Shown here: positions 26,449 to 36,900 of the stretch, in pieces
Numbering within the stretch: position 1 is the stretch's first letter
Layout: every line of letters begins with the position of its first letter
Assembly (NCBI GenBank): GCA_958296045.1
Contig: CATQHT010000001.1
Coordinates: 496,001-560,000 of the forward strand
Origin: Rhodothermales bacterium
Lineage (GTDB): Bacteria > Bacteroidota > Rhodothermia > Rhodothermales > Bin80
DNA length: 64,000 bases
Direction: 5' to 3'
Notes under the pieces: generated by a model
Told to the model about the DNA's origin: nothing
Database searches by the model: none
The model's input: only the letters and a program-made list of their open reading frames with translations
Made by a program: the position numbers and the translations under genes

Positions 26449-26723
26449 CGTAGAGAGCATTTAAGCCGGGGGGATTGCACTATGCCTAGTTGGGTTTGAG
26501 CGGCCTCTGCCAAGCAGGAACCGCAATATGCGTGACTGTGAGCAATGTGTTGCGCTGTTCGTCGCGTATGCAGTGATTCGCTCGCCATCACCATGCGCAA
26601 CACCGACTATCATGACGCTACCATGCGGATCCCCTGGCTGAATAATCTGCCACTCACACTGCGGTACGCATCGCTATACACGACCCGAATGTTCACATAT
26701 ACGTTTCTCCGGGGAAATCCAGG

Positions 26724-28070
26724 CTAGCTACGTTGGCCCTGCTTGCACTCGAGCTCGAATTTACCGAGGTCGGCGTCAGCGAAGGCCATTCCCCCGGCGT
26801 TGCACAGGTCGTGCTCAAACATGGACAGCAGTGCTGGGGCGTTTCTAACGTCATCGAGCGCATATCTCGGAAATCTAGTCTCGCCGTGCGGAAGCTGGCC
26901 TCCGAACCGGCTGCCCAAAACAAGACTCATATCCCGGTTACGGGTCGAACCCACTACCACAGGTACTTTATTGCCTCTGACGTGCACCGCGGCCTGCACA
27001 GCGTATTCCGCTCTCCCAGCATTAGCGTAACGGCGTAGCGAATCAGCCCAGCAGATCACGTGCGCAAGCGCCTGAACGGCGAGATGGGAGCTCAGTATGC
27101 CAATGTTCGCGCCATTCATTACAGCCAGCCAGCCACACTCGACAAGGCCATCGCAGTGAAGTTCGAGGTAGTGGAAGTACAGCCAGTCTGGCAGCGTGTC
27201 GTATTCTGGGCGACTTCTGGCAGCACGGAGCTGGGGATTCCACCCAAACTGGCCTATACTGTTGAAGATGTCGGATTCATACATCACGGTAGGATCCCGA
27301 TCCGGTAACCGGCGCTTCACGGTGACCTTCGGTGTATTGAGCCCTTCAACGAGTTTGGAATACGGACCACAAATCGTCTGGAGACGGATGTCGTCCCCAA
27401 CAGGCACAGCCGTGACCCGTATTCCGTAGGCATTGCCTGGCGACGTAAGCCGCACGAACTCGTGCTCAAACCTAGCCGCTCGCTCTTGCAGCTTCTTGTC
27501 CATCCGTTCGAGGCCCCGGGTTACGTTCAGCGTCATATCTTGGATCTCGCGCATAGACATTTCCTCGCTTCGGTCCCATCGACGGACGGGACAGATCCAC
27601 GTTCCCTTGATGCGGTGCGGCGCAAGCCGAGACCGACCAGGGATCCGGAACACTACGACCCCCTCACCACCTTCATCTGTGACCACTGCGAGAATGTCGC
27701 ACGAAGGCAGCTTCGGCTCCACTCGGTCACGGAATATGCCCCGGAACCGTTCAGCCAACACCTCACAATTCGGGATCGGACAGATGGCTTTCGCCACGGG
27801 CGGCGTCTCGTCCTTGCTCTCCTCAATACCCAAGACAAGCACGCCACCGTACGCGTTGGCGAAAGAGACCACCTCCTTGAGGATCTTGTTCTTGGCGTGA
27901 CGGCCGATCTCTAACTGACCATGCATCCACGGATCTCGGTTATCTTTCCCTTTCGCAGGTAGCTCCCTTTTGAACTCCATTCGCTCACCCTCTGGAATGT
28001 GCGAAGTCACCAGTGATTTGATATCATCGGCGGTGATCAGGTCGACAGACTTGGATATTATAGCGGTCAT
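26724..28070 (-). CDS. AlbA_2 (Schlafen-type) domain protein, probable defence gene
   Basis: Start taken at ATG 28070 (MTAIISKSVDLITADDI), giving 448 residues; a longer frame reaches 28142. Residues about 25-125 form an AlbA_2/divergent AAA_4 domain: EGERMEFKRELPAKG, KILKEVVSFANAYGGVLVLG and FRDRVEPKLPSCDI. Near residue 165 is HRIKGTWICPVRRWDRSEEM, the usual end of that domain. The rest is an unrecognised mixed domain with a coiled stretch (TRGLERMDKKLQERAARFEHE). AlbA_2 proteins include tRNA-cutting Schlafen relatives and accessory proteins of defence islands. It lies between IS elements, and a small same-strand ORF ends 30 bp before it. Function is unproven. Confidence 0.78.
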   Translation of the reverse strand: MTAIISKSVDLITADDIKSLVTSHIPEGERMEFKRELPAKGKDNRDPWMHGQLEIGRHAKNKILKEVVSFANAYGGVLVLGIEESKDETPPVAKAICPIPNCEVLAERFRGIFRDRVEPKLPSCDILAVVTDEGGEGVVVFRIPGRSRLAPHRIKGTWICPVRRWDRSEEMSMREIQDMTLNVTRGLERMDKKLQERAARFEHEFVRLTSPGNAYGIRVTAVPVGDDIRLQTICGPYSKLVEGLNTPKVTVKRRLPDRDPTVMYESDIFNSIGQFGWNPQLRAARSRPEYDTLPDWLYFHYLELHCDGLVECGWLAVMNGANIGILSSHLAVQALAHVICWADSLRRYANAGRAEYAVQAAVHVRGNKVPVVVGSTRNRDMSLVLGSRFGGQLPHGETRFPRYALDDVRNAPALLSMFEHDLCNAGGMAFADADLGKFELECKQGQRS

Positions 28071-28099
28071 TGCTCGATAACTCCCCCATTGCGGGTGTC

Positions 28100-28396
28100 T
28101 TAGTGGTGTCCCGGTTTCCCGAAGCAGTCGGTCCACTGACATGTCGCCCAGCCAGCAGACAAATCCTCAATCTGCTCTCGTTCCGTCCGTATGGCCTTCT
28201 TTTGCTTGTCGAGCCGAATACCAATGTCGCGGAGGACGCGTCTGACGAGCCGCCGCAGGTTGGCACATACGTACTCGCGGAGCAACTCGGCGATCAAGAC
28301 ATAGTTCCGTTTAGTCTCGATCAACTCGCGTATGATGTTCCACAGCATCTCGCTGCTGAGGACCCGCACGGCGCTGTCGTTCGTCTCAACTATCAC
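28100..28396 (-). CDS. Small hypothetical protein, 98 residues
   Basis: An open frame just upstream of the AlbA_2 gene on the same strand, ending 30 bp before it. The N-terminal 75 residues are Leu/Arg/Glu-rich and likely helical (LLREYVCANLRRLVRRVLRDIG). The last 20 look random. Its 5' end abuts an IS3 remnant, so it may be the truncated end of a larger gene. I do not recognise it. Confidence 0.35.
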   Translation of the reverse strand: MIVETNDSAVRVLSSEMLWNIIRELIETKRNYVLIAELLREYVCANLRRLVRRVLRDIGIRLDKQKKAIRTEREQIEDLSAGWATCQWTDCFGKPGHH

Positions 28397-28399
28397 GAA

Positions 28400-28643
28400 A
28401 CATTACCAGATCGGACCGGCGCTCATGCATCCCATTGCGGTCCACTACGGATTCGCCAAAACCGTGTCAACCACCCGACAAGCCGTGCTCAACAAGCCCT
28501 ACAGCGATCAACCCGACCGCTTCGCCAACAGACCACCGGACGAAATGCCACCCAATTCCGCCTGTATCTACAAGCCAAACGTGTACCCTGAAAGCCAGGA
28601 AACGCCAACATCAGGAGCGAGCCTCCCGCAATCCGAAGCGTAA
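28400..28643 (+). pseudogene. IS3-family transposase (OrfB) C-terminal fragment
   Basis: The frame reads ALMHPIAVHYGFAKTVSTTR, then QAVLNKPYSDQPDRFANRPP and IYKPN. This is the tail after the catalytic core of IS3-type integrase-core transposases (the region with HPERF.. and ..INPP in relatives). The DDE core is missing. It is a remnant that truncates the genes on both sides. Confidence 0.65.
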
Positions 28644-28691
28644 CCCAACCCGATATCCGACCATACGCAAAATCCAAAAAGTGTGTCACAA

Positions 28692-29230
28692 TTATTGATA
28701 CATCCCGAATCTGCTGCGTCGAACGTACTCTTTTGGACGGTTATGAGGCGGGCGCGGAACGCTGGACGTTCGATTCGAAGGCCTACGAGGGCGGACCGAT
28801 TGGTGCCGGGGCGATCGGACTCAAGCACCGGGGCGTTGCCTACTGGGGCACCGGGGACGAAGCACGTAAAATTCCTAATAGTCGCGATCGGCTGTGTGCA
28901 ATCCACGCCGCGGCCGGAAATCTGGACGCGGACCTCGGGCAAAGTGAGACCGTCGTACTGACCTAGGCGCATGGCCGCGAAAGTTGCGTTTACGAGGTAG
29001 ACTAGATCTCCCCTCCAGTGGTGTTCGAGGACTTGGTGAGCGGCGGGAGCCGTGTGCCAGTAAGGGTGTTGCGCAAGTTAAACCCGCCCGGAACGGTGCA
29101 GGTGTTCGTCGTCCACACCGGTAAGCGACGGCGGGCGTTCTTCACCATCCCGCAGTCGAGCAACGGCCTCGATACGGATATTGAGGTAGACGGATCCTAG
29201 CGCTACATCTGGAGCTGTTTCTTCCTGCTT
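28692..29230 (+). pseudogene. PQQ-dependent quinoprotein dehydrogenase, decayed remnant
   Basis: Pieces of one protein follow in order on the plus strand: GAERWTFDSKAYEGGPIGAG, HRGVAYWGTGDEARKIP, AIHAAAGNLDADLGQSETVV and then PPVVFEDLV. They continue with NPPGTVQVFVVHTGKRRRAF and FTIPQSSNGLDTDIEVDGS. This is the beta-propeller start of membrane-type PQQ dehydrogenases, with W-motif repeats. A stop at about 28963, frame changes and a TAG at 29198-29200 (where a TGG would be expected before RY) show decay. Both ends are lost. Confidence 0.75.
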
Positions 29231-29333
29231 TCCTCGCTATCTGTTGCTCCACTTACGCACACAATGACCAGTCTGTAGGTGTCGCACTTGGGACCTTGAT
29301 TGGCGGCGCTGCAAGGTGGCGGTCGGCGCCAGA

Positions 29334-31244
29334 TCAGAGGGAGAGCTGGAGCAGAATGCCACGCAGCATGCTGAGCTTGGCCTGGTCGGTGCCCTCGTCC
29401 AACAACGGCATTAGACCCTCAAGAACCGCTGCCCGATCTTCGCCCAAAGCCTCCTCGGCGACGTCCAATCCCAGCCGCAGCGCCTGTAGTACTTCGGCAT
29501 TGAGCCCGTTACCACGCTCGAGCTGGTCAGCATAGGCGCGCGCAACCGGAAAAGAAGCCGACCACCTATAAGCGGGCTGCCCCTGGGCATTGAAATAGTC
29601 AAGCTGAACCGTGTTGGCAGCCTCGATCTCGTTGGCCGTCAAATACTCGCTTGGCTCTAGGCGAAAAATGTCCAAGCCCCGGGCGATCTCGCTGCTTACT
29701 ATGAGGCCGTTGTACCAATAGACGGACCAGCTACCAGCGCTCTGCATGCGCTCCGCATCGGCCGGGCCACGGTCATGGTAGGCGATTTCCACCGGGTTCG
29801 ACGCATCGGTCCAGTCCATAAGAGATATCCCGCCCTGGTACCACCCCTGAATAAACAGGTCGCGGCCTGGCACCGGGATAAGCGAGCCGTTGTGCGCTAC
29901 GCAGTTCTCCAAGCTCGTCTGTACCGCCGGGAGCTTGTAGTAGCTCGCGAAATGCATTCTGGAGTCCGCATCGATAGTGAAAATGGCGTTAGCGCCCCAC
30001 TCTGGAGGATCCGAGGCTCGACACTTGGGTCCGCCACCGCCACCCCACTCGTCCGTGAAGACGACCTTGGAGCCGTCATTGTTGAAGGTGGCCGAATGCC
30101 AGTAAGAGAAGTTGGAGTCTGCTACCGCTTGGATACGTACGGGGTTGATCGGGTCGGTGATGTCAAGGAGTAGGCCATAGCCACCACAAGCGCCACCAGC
30201 AAGACCGATCTCGGGATACAGCGTGATGTCGTGGCACTGCGTCGGTCCGCGCCGCGCCTGCGGGATGATGCCGCGCGCCCGGTTGCGGGCCGCCATAAAG
30301 TCCGGCAAGGCCTCCCTGAAGTCAGCGCTGTCCTGAGCTGTGGGGTCCCCTTCCCTGCCTTCGTCTTCCATCCACTGACGCATATATGCGGCCACCTGAC
30401 GGTCGCGCAGGATGCGCGGCTGACCCCGTACCGTGGTTACGAAACGGCCTTGGGCCCGCGCCTCTTCCGCTGCCTCAAAGTCCGCAGGAGAAGGACCATG
30501 ACGCGGAGGTGCATCAAGGTCGTCGAAGATGCGCGGAGAGCTCACAACAGCAGCCTGCGACGGATCGTCTAGCGGCACACGAATCACCTCAATCCGAAAT
30601 AGCGCTGTGTTGGGATCCTCTTCAGGCATCAGGCCCGAGCATCCTTCAAGCTCTTCGCTCGGCCGTACCGGCGCCGATCCAGAAACGTAGATATAGACGT
30701 TGTCGTCGTCTGACGGGTCTTTAAGGACGGAGTGCGTATGGGATCCGCGACAGGTCTGGACATTCGCCACATACTGCGGATCCGTGACATCGGTGATGTC
30801 AAAGATGCGGATGCCACGCAGCCGCTCATGGCTGACTCGCTCCTGCACCCCCTCGGTGCCGCAGTCCAGGCGTCCCCCCAGCCCCTCACCGCTGACAAAG
30901 AGTAGATCCCCGTATACCGAGACATCGCTCTGCGACGCAGGGCACAGGAAATCCTTCACCAGAGTCGGCACTTCTGGGTTGGTGATGTCCCAGACGATGA
31001 TGCCGTTGTAGTTGCCCTGAAAGACATAGTTGTCCTTGAAAGCAAGGTCCGAATTGGTAACCCCGACAAAGGCTTCTGGGGGCTGCACCGTAGCCAGCTT
31101 GCTAAGGTTCCAGATAGCTTCTTCTGCATCGAAGAGGCCCGCAGCCAAGCCTTCGCGAGGGTCCATAGCCTCCTGCGCTACCACAGGCGGCGCAATGAGG
31201 AGGATAGCAAGGACAGCAAGAGTGGCAGGACCGAAAGTGCGCAT
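29334..31244 (-). CDS. Secreted LVIVD-repeat protein, paralogue 1
   Basis: Start at ATG 31244 gives 636 residues; a TTG at 31271 is weaker. An N-terminal signal peptide (MRTFGPATLAVLAILLIAPP, cut after VVAQ) sends it out of the cytoplasm. The body has LVIVD-type propeller blades: NYNGIIVWDITNPEVPTLVK, RLRGIRIFDITDVTDPQYVA, GYGLLLDITDPINPVRI and GGISLMDWTDASNPVEIAYH. Conserved Cys, His and Asp residues occur in QCHDITLYPEIGLAGGACGG and VAHNGSLIPVPGRD. It is a close relative of the next upstream gene, 29 bp away. Function of the family is unknown; a cell-surface or periplasmic binding propeller is the safest guess. Confidence 0.85.
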   Translation of the reverse strand: MRTFGPATLAVLAILLIAPPVVAQEAMDPREGLAAGLFDAEEAIWNLSKLATVQPPEAFVGVTNSDLAFKDNYVFQGNYNGIIVWDITNPEVPTLVKDFLCPASQSDVSVYGDLLFVSGEGLGGRLDCGTEGVQERVSHERLRGIRIFDITDVTDPQYVANVQTCRGSHTHSVLKDPSDDDNVYIYVSGSAPVRPSEELEGCSGLMPEEDPNTALFRIEVIRVPLDDPSQAAVVSSPRIFDDLDAPPRHGPSPADFEAAEEARAQGRFVTTVRGQPRILRDRQVAAYMRQWMEDEGREGDPTAQDSADFREALPDFMAARNRARGIIPQARRGPTQCHDITLYPEIGLAGGACGGYGLLLDITDPINPVRIQAVADSNFSYWHSATFNNDGSKVVFTDEWGGGGGPKCRASDPPEWGANAIFTIDADSRMHFASYYKLPAVQTSLENCVAHNGSLIPVPGRDLFIQGWYQGGISLMDWTDASNPVEIAYHDRGPADAERMQSAGSWSVYWYNGLIVSSEIARGLDIFRLEPSEYLTANEIEAANTVQLDYFNAQGQPAYRWSASFPVARAYADQLERGNGLNAEVLQALRLGLDVAEEALGEDRAAVLEGLMPLLDEGTDQAKLSMLRGILLQLSL

Positions 31245-31273
31245 GGTAAAACGGATAGTTCTGTTGGGCAATA

Positions 31274-33190
31274 CTATTGGGCCAGGGCGTTGAGGGTCTC
31301 TTTTAAGAGCGCCGCCTTGTCGGTATCCTGGCTTGTGTCCGCCAAAGTCGCGACATGATTGAGCATCTGCAGCCGGTCATTGCCCTCTGATGCATTCGCC
31401 TGGTACAATGCGGCACGAGCCTCAACCACCGCCGTTGCGGTAAGCGATCCCCCGCGCTCCAGCTGATCAAGGTAGGCGTGCGCCAGATAGAAGGTCGATG
31501 GCCACCGGTACATGGGCTGCCCCTGGGCGTTAAGGTGATCCAGCACGACCGTGTTCGAAGCCAGAATCTCGTTTGCCGTCAGGTGGGCGCTCGGCTCAAG
31601 CCGGAAGATGTCCAGCCCACGCGCGATTTCGCTGCTGACGATAAGCCCGTTGTACCAGTACACGGACCAGCTGCCGCCCATCTGCATCTGCTCTGCACTC
31701 ACCGGACCGCGGTCGTGGTAGGCGATCTCTTTAGGTGCATCAATGTCGGTCCAGTCCATCACGGAGATGCCGCCCTGATACCAGGATTGCACAAACAGGT
31801 CGCGACCCGGCACAGGGATGAGCGATCCGTTGTGCGCCACACAGTTCTCCTGTGATGTCTGCGGCGCGGGAAGCTTGAAATAGCTCCTGAAGGCCATCGT
31901 ACCATCCTCTTCCAAGTTGAATAGCGCGTTGGCACCCCACTCCATCGGGTCGTCGGCCCGGCACTTGGGGCCTCCACCTCCGCCCCACTCGTCGGTGAAC
32001 AGGATCTTGGATCCGTCATTGTTGAACGTGGCCGAATGCCAGTACGAGAAGTTGGAGTCCGCTACCGCATCCAGGCGGTACGGATTGATAGGGTCACGAA
32101 TGTCAAGCAAGAGCCCGTAGCCTTCGCACGCCCCGCCCGCCAGGCCGATCTCTGGATACAGCGTGATGTCGTGGCACTGCGTGGGACCGGGCGCAGGCCC
32201 ATCGTCCTCCTCGTCTCCACCATCCGCGTCAGGGCCCGCCATCATGGTCTGCATATCTGTGAGCGCCTCCCTGAAGTCGGCGGAGTCAGCGGCGGTCGGG
32301 TCGCCTTCGCGCCCTTCTTGCGCCATCCACTGCCCCATAAAGTGACCCACGTACTGGTCCGGCAGGACGATCGACTGCCCCTGATGCACAATAATGAATG
32401 CGCCTGCTGCACGAGCTGCTTCCACTTCCCGTATGTCGGCTGGAGACATGCCATGGGACGGAGCAGCAACCAAGTCTTCGAAGATGCGCGGTGAGCTCAC
32501 GATGGCCGCCTGCGTGGGATCCCCCAGCGGCACCTTGATAACCTCTATGCGAAACAACGCCGACTCGGGGTCCTCGTCGGGGGCCAGATCCGAGCAGCCT
32601 GGCAGCTCTTCGGCTGGCCGCACCGGCGCGGAGCCCGACACGTAGACGTAGACATTTTCGTCATCCTCGGGGTCCTTTAGCAGCGAATGCGTATGGGAGC
32701 CCCGGCATGTCTGCACGTTGGCTACATACTCGGGACTGGTGATGTCCGAGATGTCAAAGATGCGGATGCCACGCAGCCGGTCCGCGCTGACTTGCTCTTC
32801 GACGCCCTCTGTACCGCAGTCCAGGCGTCCGCCGAACCCCTCACCGGAAACAAACAGCAGATGCTCATACACCGATACATCACTTTGTGACGCTGGGCAC
32901 AGATAGTCTTTCACCAGGACGGGCGTGGCAGGATCGCTGATGTCCCAGATAAGGACGCCGTTGTAGTTGCCCTGGATGGCATACTTATCCTTGAATGCTA
33001 GGTCCGAGTTGGTGACGCCCACGAAGGCTTCTGGAGGGAGCGTGGTCGATAGCTTCGACAGGTTCCAGATGGCCTCCTCGGCATCAAACAGCCCAGCGCC
33101 CAGGCCCACCCGCGGGTCATCGAGAGACTGGGCCGTAGTAGGCACGGCACAAAAGGCAAACAGGAGCGCTAAGCAAACGGTAGTGCGCAT
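31274..33190 (-). CDS. Secreted LVIVD-repeat protein, paralogue 2
   Basis: Start at ATG 33190 gives 638 residues with signal peptide MRTTVCLALLFAFCAVPTTA and the mature end at QSLDD. It matches paralogue 1 along its whole length, including the same propeller blades (NYNGVLIWDISDPATPVLVK, RLRGIRIFDISDITSPEYVA, GGISVMDWTDIDAPKEIAYH). The main difference is an acidic Gly/Asp/Glu loop (DADGGDEEDDGPAPGPTQ) where paralogue 1 has a basic stretch. The DUF305 gene ends 37 bp upstream. Tandem duplication followed by divergence is clear; both copies are intact. Confidence 0.85.
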   Translation of the reverse strand: MRTTVCLALLFAFCAVPTTAQSLDDPRVGLGAGLFDAEEAIWNLSKLSTTLPPEAFVGVTNSDLAFKDKYAIQGNYNGVLIWDISDPATPVLVKDYLCPASQSDVSVYEHLLFVSGEGFGGRLDCGTEGVEEQVSADRLRGIRIFDISDITSPEYVANVQTCRGSHTHSLLKDPEDDENVYVYVSGSAPVRPAEELPGCSDLAPDEDPESALFRIEVIKVPLGDPTQAAIVSSPRIFEDLVAAPSHGMSPADIREVEAARAAGAFIIVHQGQSIVLPDQYVGHFMGQWMAQEGREGDPTAADSADFREALTDMQTMMAGPDADGGDEEDDGPAPGPTQCHDITLYPEIGLAGGACEGYGLLLDIRDPINPYRLDAVADSNFSYWHSATFNNDGSKILFTDEWGGGGGPKCRADDPMEWGANALFNLEEDGTMAFRSYFKLPAPQTSQENCVAHNGSLIPVPGRDLFVQSWYQGGISVMDWTDIDAPKEIAYHDRGPVSAEQMQMGGSWSVYWYNGLIVSSEIARGLDIFRLEPSAHLTANEILASNTVVLDHLNAQGQPMYRWPSTFYLAHAYLDQLERGGSLTATAVVEARAALYQANASEGNDRLQMLNHVATLADTSQDTDKAALLKETLNALAQ

Positions 33191-33227
33191 AGTGATCAAG
33201 AGGTTGGTCAGTTTGAGTGTTGACACG

Positions 33228-33899
33228 TCAGAGGTCCATATCGCTTAACATCTGCTGCATGCGGGCGATTTCGGTGATCTGGTCCACATGGATGCTGGAC
33301 GCCAGCTTATATGCTGCCTCGTCCTGTGCGGCTCCGTCCTGTGCAAAAAGGTCTTCCACCATGGTGACGGCACCCTTGTGGTGCTGAATCATGTACTGCA
33401 AAAAGAGGCGGTCAAATGCGGCTCCTCGCGCGGCCGCTAGCTCCTCAAGCTGCGCCTGTGTCAGCATGCCTGGCATATGATGCGCCCCGTGGCCGCCGTG
33501 CTGGTGGCCCTGGTGCTCAGAGGCCTGGCCGTCCTTCATGTGAATCATGAGGTTAAGCCCCTCAATGTGCACCAGGGGAACTGCTTCGCCGCGATCGCTC
33601 AACCAAGTCTGCATAATGGATATCTCATCATTCTGCGCGTTGATGATGCGCGCGGCCAAGACCTCTACCGCCCGGCTGGCTCCGTTTTCAGGCGCCAAAC
33701 GCGACATGATGAGTGCTTGCGCATGGTGAGAGATCATGCCGACCATAAACTCCACGTCCGCCGGCGTGTAGCGCGACATCGCTTCTTTCTGGCGGGCCCA
33801 GTACAGTGCTTCCAGCTCTTCCGTGGAGTCCTGAGCCGCCAGGATGCCAGGACTCGCCGTAAGCAGCACGGCTGCCGCAATAACCTTTAGCAGAGGCAT
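33228..33899 (-). CDS. Secreted DUF305 protein with His-rich linker
   Basis: The start is ATG 33899 (a longer frame starts at 33980), because it begins with a signal peptide (MPLLKVIAAAVLLTASPG, cut after ILAAQ). The 223-residue protein contains two four-helix-type DUF305 halves: FMVGMISHHAQALIMSRL near residue 45 and FLQYMIQHHKGAVTMVEDL near residue 165. The HH pairs are the family hallmark. The linker EHQGHQHGGHGAHHMPGM is rich in His and suits metal binding. DUF305 proteins are ferritin-like-fold envelope proteins often linked to copper or other metals; metal identity is not shown here. It lies between the large surface protein gene and the LVIVD pair on the same strand. Confidence 0.88.
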   Translation of the reverse strand: MPLLKVIAAAVLLTASPGILAAQDSTEELEALYWARQKEAMSRYTPADVEFMVGMISHHAQALIMSRLAPENGASRAVEVLAARIINAQNDEISIMQTWLSDRGEAVPLVHIEGLNLMIHMKDGQASEHQGHQHGGHGAHHMPGMLTQAQLEELAAARGAAFDRLFLQYMIQHHKGAVTMVEDLFAQDGAAQDEAAYKLASSIHVDQITEIARMQQMLSDMDL

Positions 33900-33976
33900 A
33901 ACACGCACAAATTGTCTTGTCGTCGGGGTGAATATACAGCGCCTTGAGGTGGCAACTGGCTCGCGCCCACTCTTTC

Positions 33977-36900
33977 TCAAAACAGCGCACTTAGCTGCAT
34001 ACGTACCGTATGTATGGAGGGTGCTCCGCTTGGGTTCCGACCGTTGTAGGTTACCGTAGCCCGCATCACGCGGCTAAGCTGATACCACGAGCGGACCGAC
34101 CACAACAGTGAGCGGCCTGCGCCGCGCCCGTCCGTGAGCTCAAAGAAGGCCAGCCCGTGTCCGCTGGGGGCGCCCCGCAAGACAACGCTAGCCGCCTCTA
34201 GGCGCATGGCGACATTTATTCGTCCCGCCTGGGAATATTGCGCCTCAAGGGGCACCTTCCACAGCGTGCCGCGCGCCTCCCTTGCCTGTTTGGTCACGTA
34301 CGCCACGGTGAGGGTGGTTTGCAGCGCGGACGACGGGCTGTACGTGAGCGCGGGAGCGACCGTGCGCGTAGTGATGTCGTAGCTGCGGGACGCGAAGGCC
34401 TGACTCTCGGTGCGCCGTGTGCCTTCGGACACGGTGAGCCCCAGCGTCCACCGCTCCTGGGCCTTGACGCGGGCCTGGCCCCGGACCTCGTCCACAGCAC
34501 GCGACTCGGTGCCGGCTGCCAGCGCACTCAGGCTCTGGACATGCCGGTAGGATCCGCTGGCGGACCAGCGGGGGTGGCCCCTGAACAGATGCAGATCCTG
34601 CTGCACCGATAAAAGGCCCTTGAGCGTGTGGACTGGGCTCTGGAACGATCCCATCCGCAGCAGATAGATATCCAAGGTAGCGGGGTTGCGACTCTTCTCC
34701 TGCACATTGATCACTGTCCGCAAAGAGACGGATCGCAAGATACGCTGCCATCCGGCAGATGAACGTGACCATCGGCGCGCCGGGTCAAGCTCGAGTGCGA
34801 TCCGAGCCTGCAGCCCGGTCACAGCCTGCAATGAGTCAGAGGGTACCAGGGTTCTGACATAGTTGCCTTCGTCTTGGGTGGTTTCTGGGAGGAATTCGTC
34901 AAGCTCTGCCACTCCATTCCCGTTGGCATCGACCCAGACAAACTCTCCCAGCTCCGGGCCGGTGCGGATATAGATCTCCTGCAGTGACGGTGTACGTTCG
35001 GAGAGGGCTTCATAGTGCCAGTTCAGCTGTAGCGCGCGCTGCCAGGGTCGGAACCGCCCGGACCACCGAATCGCGGCCGCTCGGGTTACGCTGGTGGCGC
35101 CCGACTTGGTGAAGGCGCCTCCAATGCTTCGGCGTCGCACGCCAACGCGCCCTTCCATCGTCAGGGTGGGCGCCGGCTTCACATCAAAGTTGAAGTCCCA
35201 TGTCACCGCAGTGCTGTGTGGCACCAGTCGGCCACGTTGGACATGGCGCTCGATGCGCACATCTGACGATGCCCCAAACGCTCCTACTGGGGCATGCCAC
35301 CGTACCTGGGGGATGAGCTGCACATAGTCTTTGGATCCTCGTTCCAGGCTGTCCCTGTTGGCTGTCCAGAATTGCTTGTCCGAAAGCTTGATGCGCATCA
35401 GTGGCGCTAGGCGCTGGTCAAAGGCGCGGATGCCCAAGCGGATGTCCTGGCGCACCCAGCGACCGCTGGCCTGACGGCCTGTATCTTCGCTTCTTATCTG
35501 GATCCTGCTGTAGGATGCTGTCGGCCATCCGGCTTCCTGCAGTCGCACGGATAGTTCCTCCCGTCCTGCCCTGAACGCCTTGCCGAGCACAAGCGAGCCT
35601 GCTGTTGCCTCTATTGCTGAGGTCTTGGTGGCCTGCCATGTGGCTGTGGCTTCGTCTACGGATTCGCGCGCTACGCTAACGCGCTCGCGTGTGGCTGCGG
35701 TACGCTCTGAGTCCAGGTTCCACAGTCGTTCGAATTCTACGGGACGTATGCGGGAGAAGGCGCCGAAGCCGGCCCCTGTGTGGCGGCGGTGCCACTGCCC
35801 TGCCACGGTCCCCAGCCCAACGGACAAGGGGTTCAAACGTGCGCCAGCCAAGTAGGCGCTTGCACCATCGTCGCCCTTGTGGAGCCTAGAGAACCGGTTA
35901 GCATCATACCGGGAGCGGGCCCACTCGCCGAAAAGCTCCACATGCCGAATGGGCGACACCGAACCCCTCAGATCCAGCATGGTGTGCTCTGCGGGTCGGG
36001 GAACGATGCGCACCGGCTCATATTCCCCGTGACCGGTGCCGCGCCAAGTGAAAGCCAGTCCGTTAGTGGTCTGGCCCTGGCGCACATAGCTGCCCTGCCC
36101 CGCCTCCACGCGCGTGAAGTGGACGCGATAGACTTGGCCGCTCATCGGGCGGCTACTGACGGGCGCGAACACCTCATACATGGCGTCTGCGACTACCGTG
36201 TCGATGCGTGCATACTGCACGTAGGGAGCTTCCGGGTCGTAACTGACCGGTGTCGCCCCCGACCGTATGGCCAAAGAGTCGCCTGCAACCTGAAGGAGCG
36301 CTTCATCTTCGGCCGACAACCCGAAGGCTTCGCTCAGGGTCCGGCCATCCGCCTCGCGCAAATAGGTGGCCCCCAGCGTGGCACGCGCTGACCCCCCAGA
36401 GCGCTGCCATAACGAAACATCGGAGGTGGTGCCCAACAGCGTGCGAGAGAATTCTGTGGTACGGTACTGAAACTCTGCCACGATGCGGTTATGGCTGCGG
36501 ATCAGCCTGTTAGCGGTAAAGGTGAGCTCACCTGACGCGTAGTCGATGACGTAGTCGGCCGACCGGCCCCGCTGCATGCGCCGGCCGTCGAGGAAGATCT
36601 CTTCGGAGCCAGGGATGATGAAGATGAACTGTTCATTCTGCGCGCCGGTCAGGCGGTAGGGTCCCTGCACGCCGTCAGCAGAAGACAGCTTCTGGCGCCG
36701 GAACGTGCCGCGTGCTGAGGCGCCAAGCATCTCAAAAGACCCCTCAGCACTCGGCACCGGCAAGGGTGCTTGAAGGCCGACGCCCTGCACCTTGCGCCTG
36801 AGCTGTGCGAATTCTCCTGTCTCGAATCCTGCCTCAAAGTCGCCAAGCTCTGCGGTGCCGTAGGGGGATGCGACCTCTATATATACGCGGTCGAGCTCCG

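Noticed and set aside
34245-34772. Minus-strand ORF inside the large surface protein gene
   Set aside because: A same-strand out-of-frame shadow of the 33977-37492 gene; no independent support.
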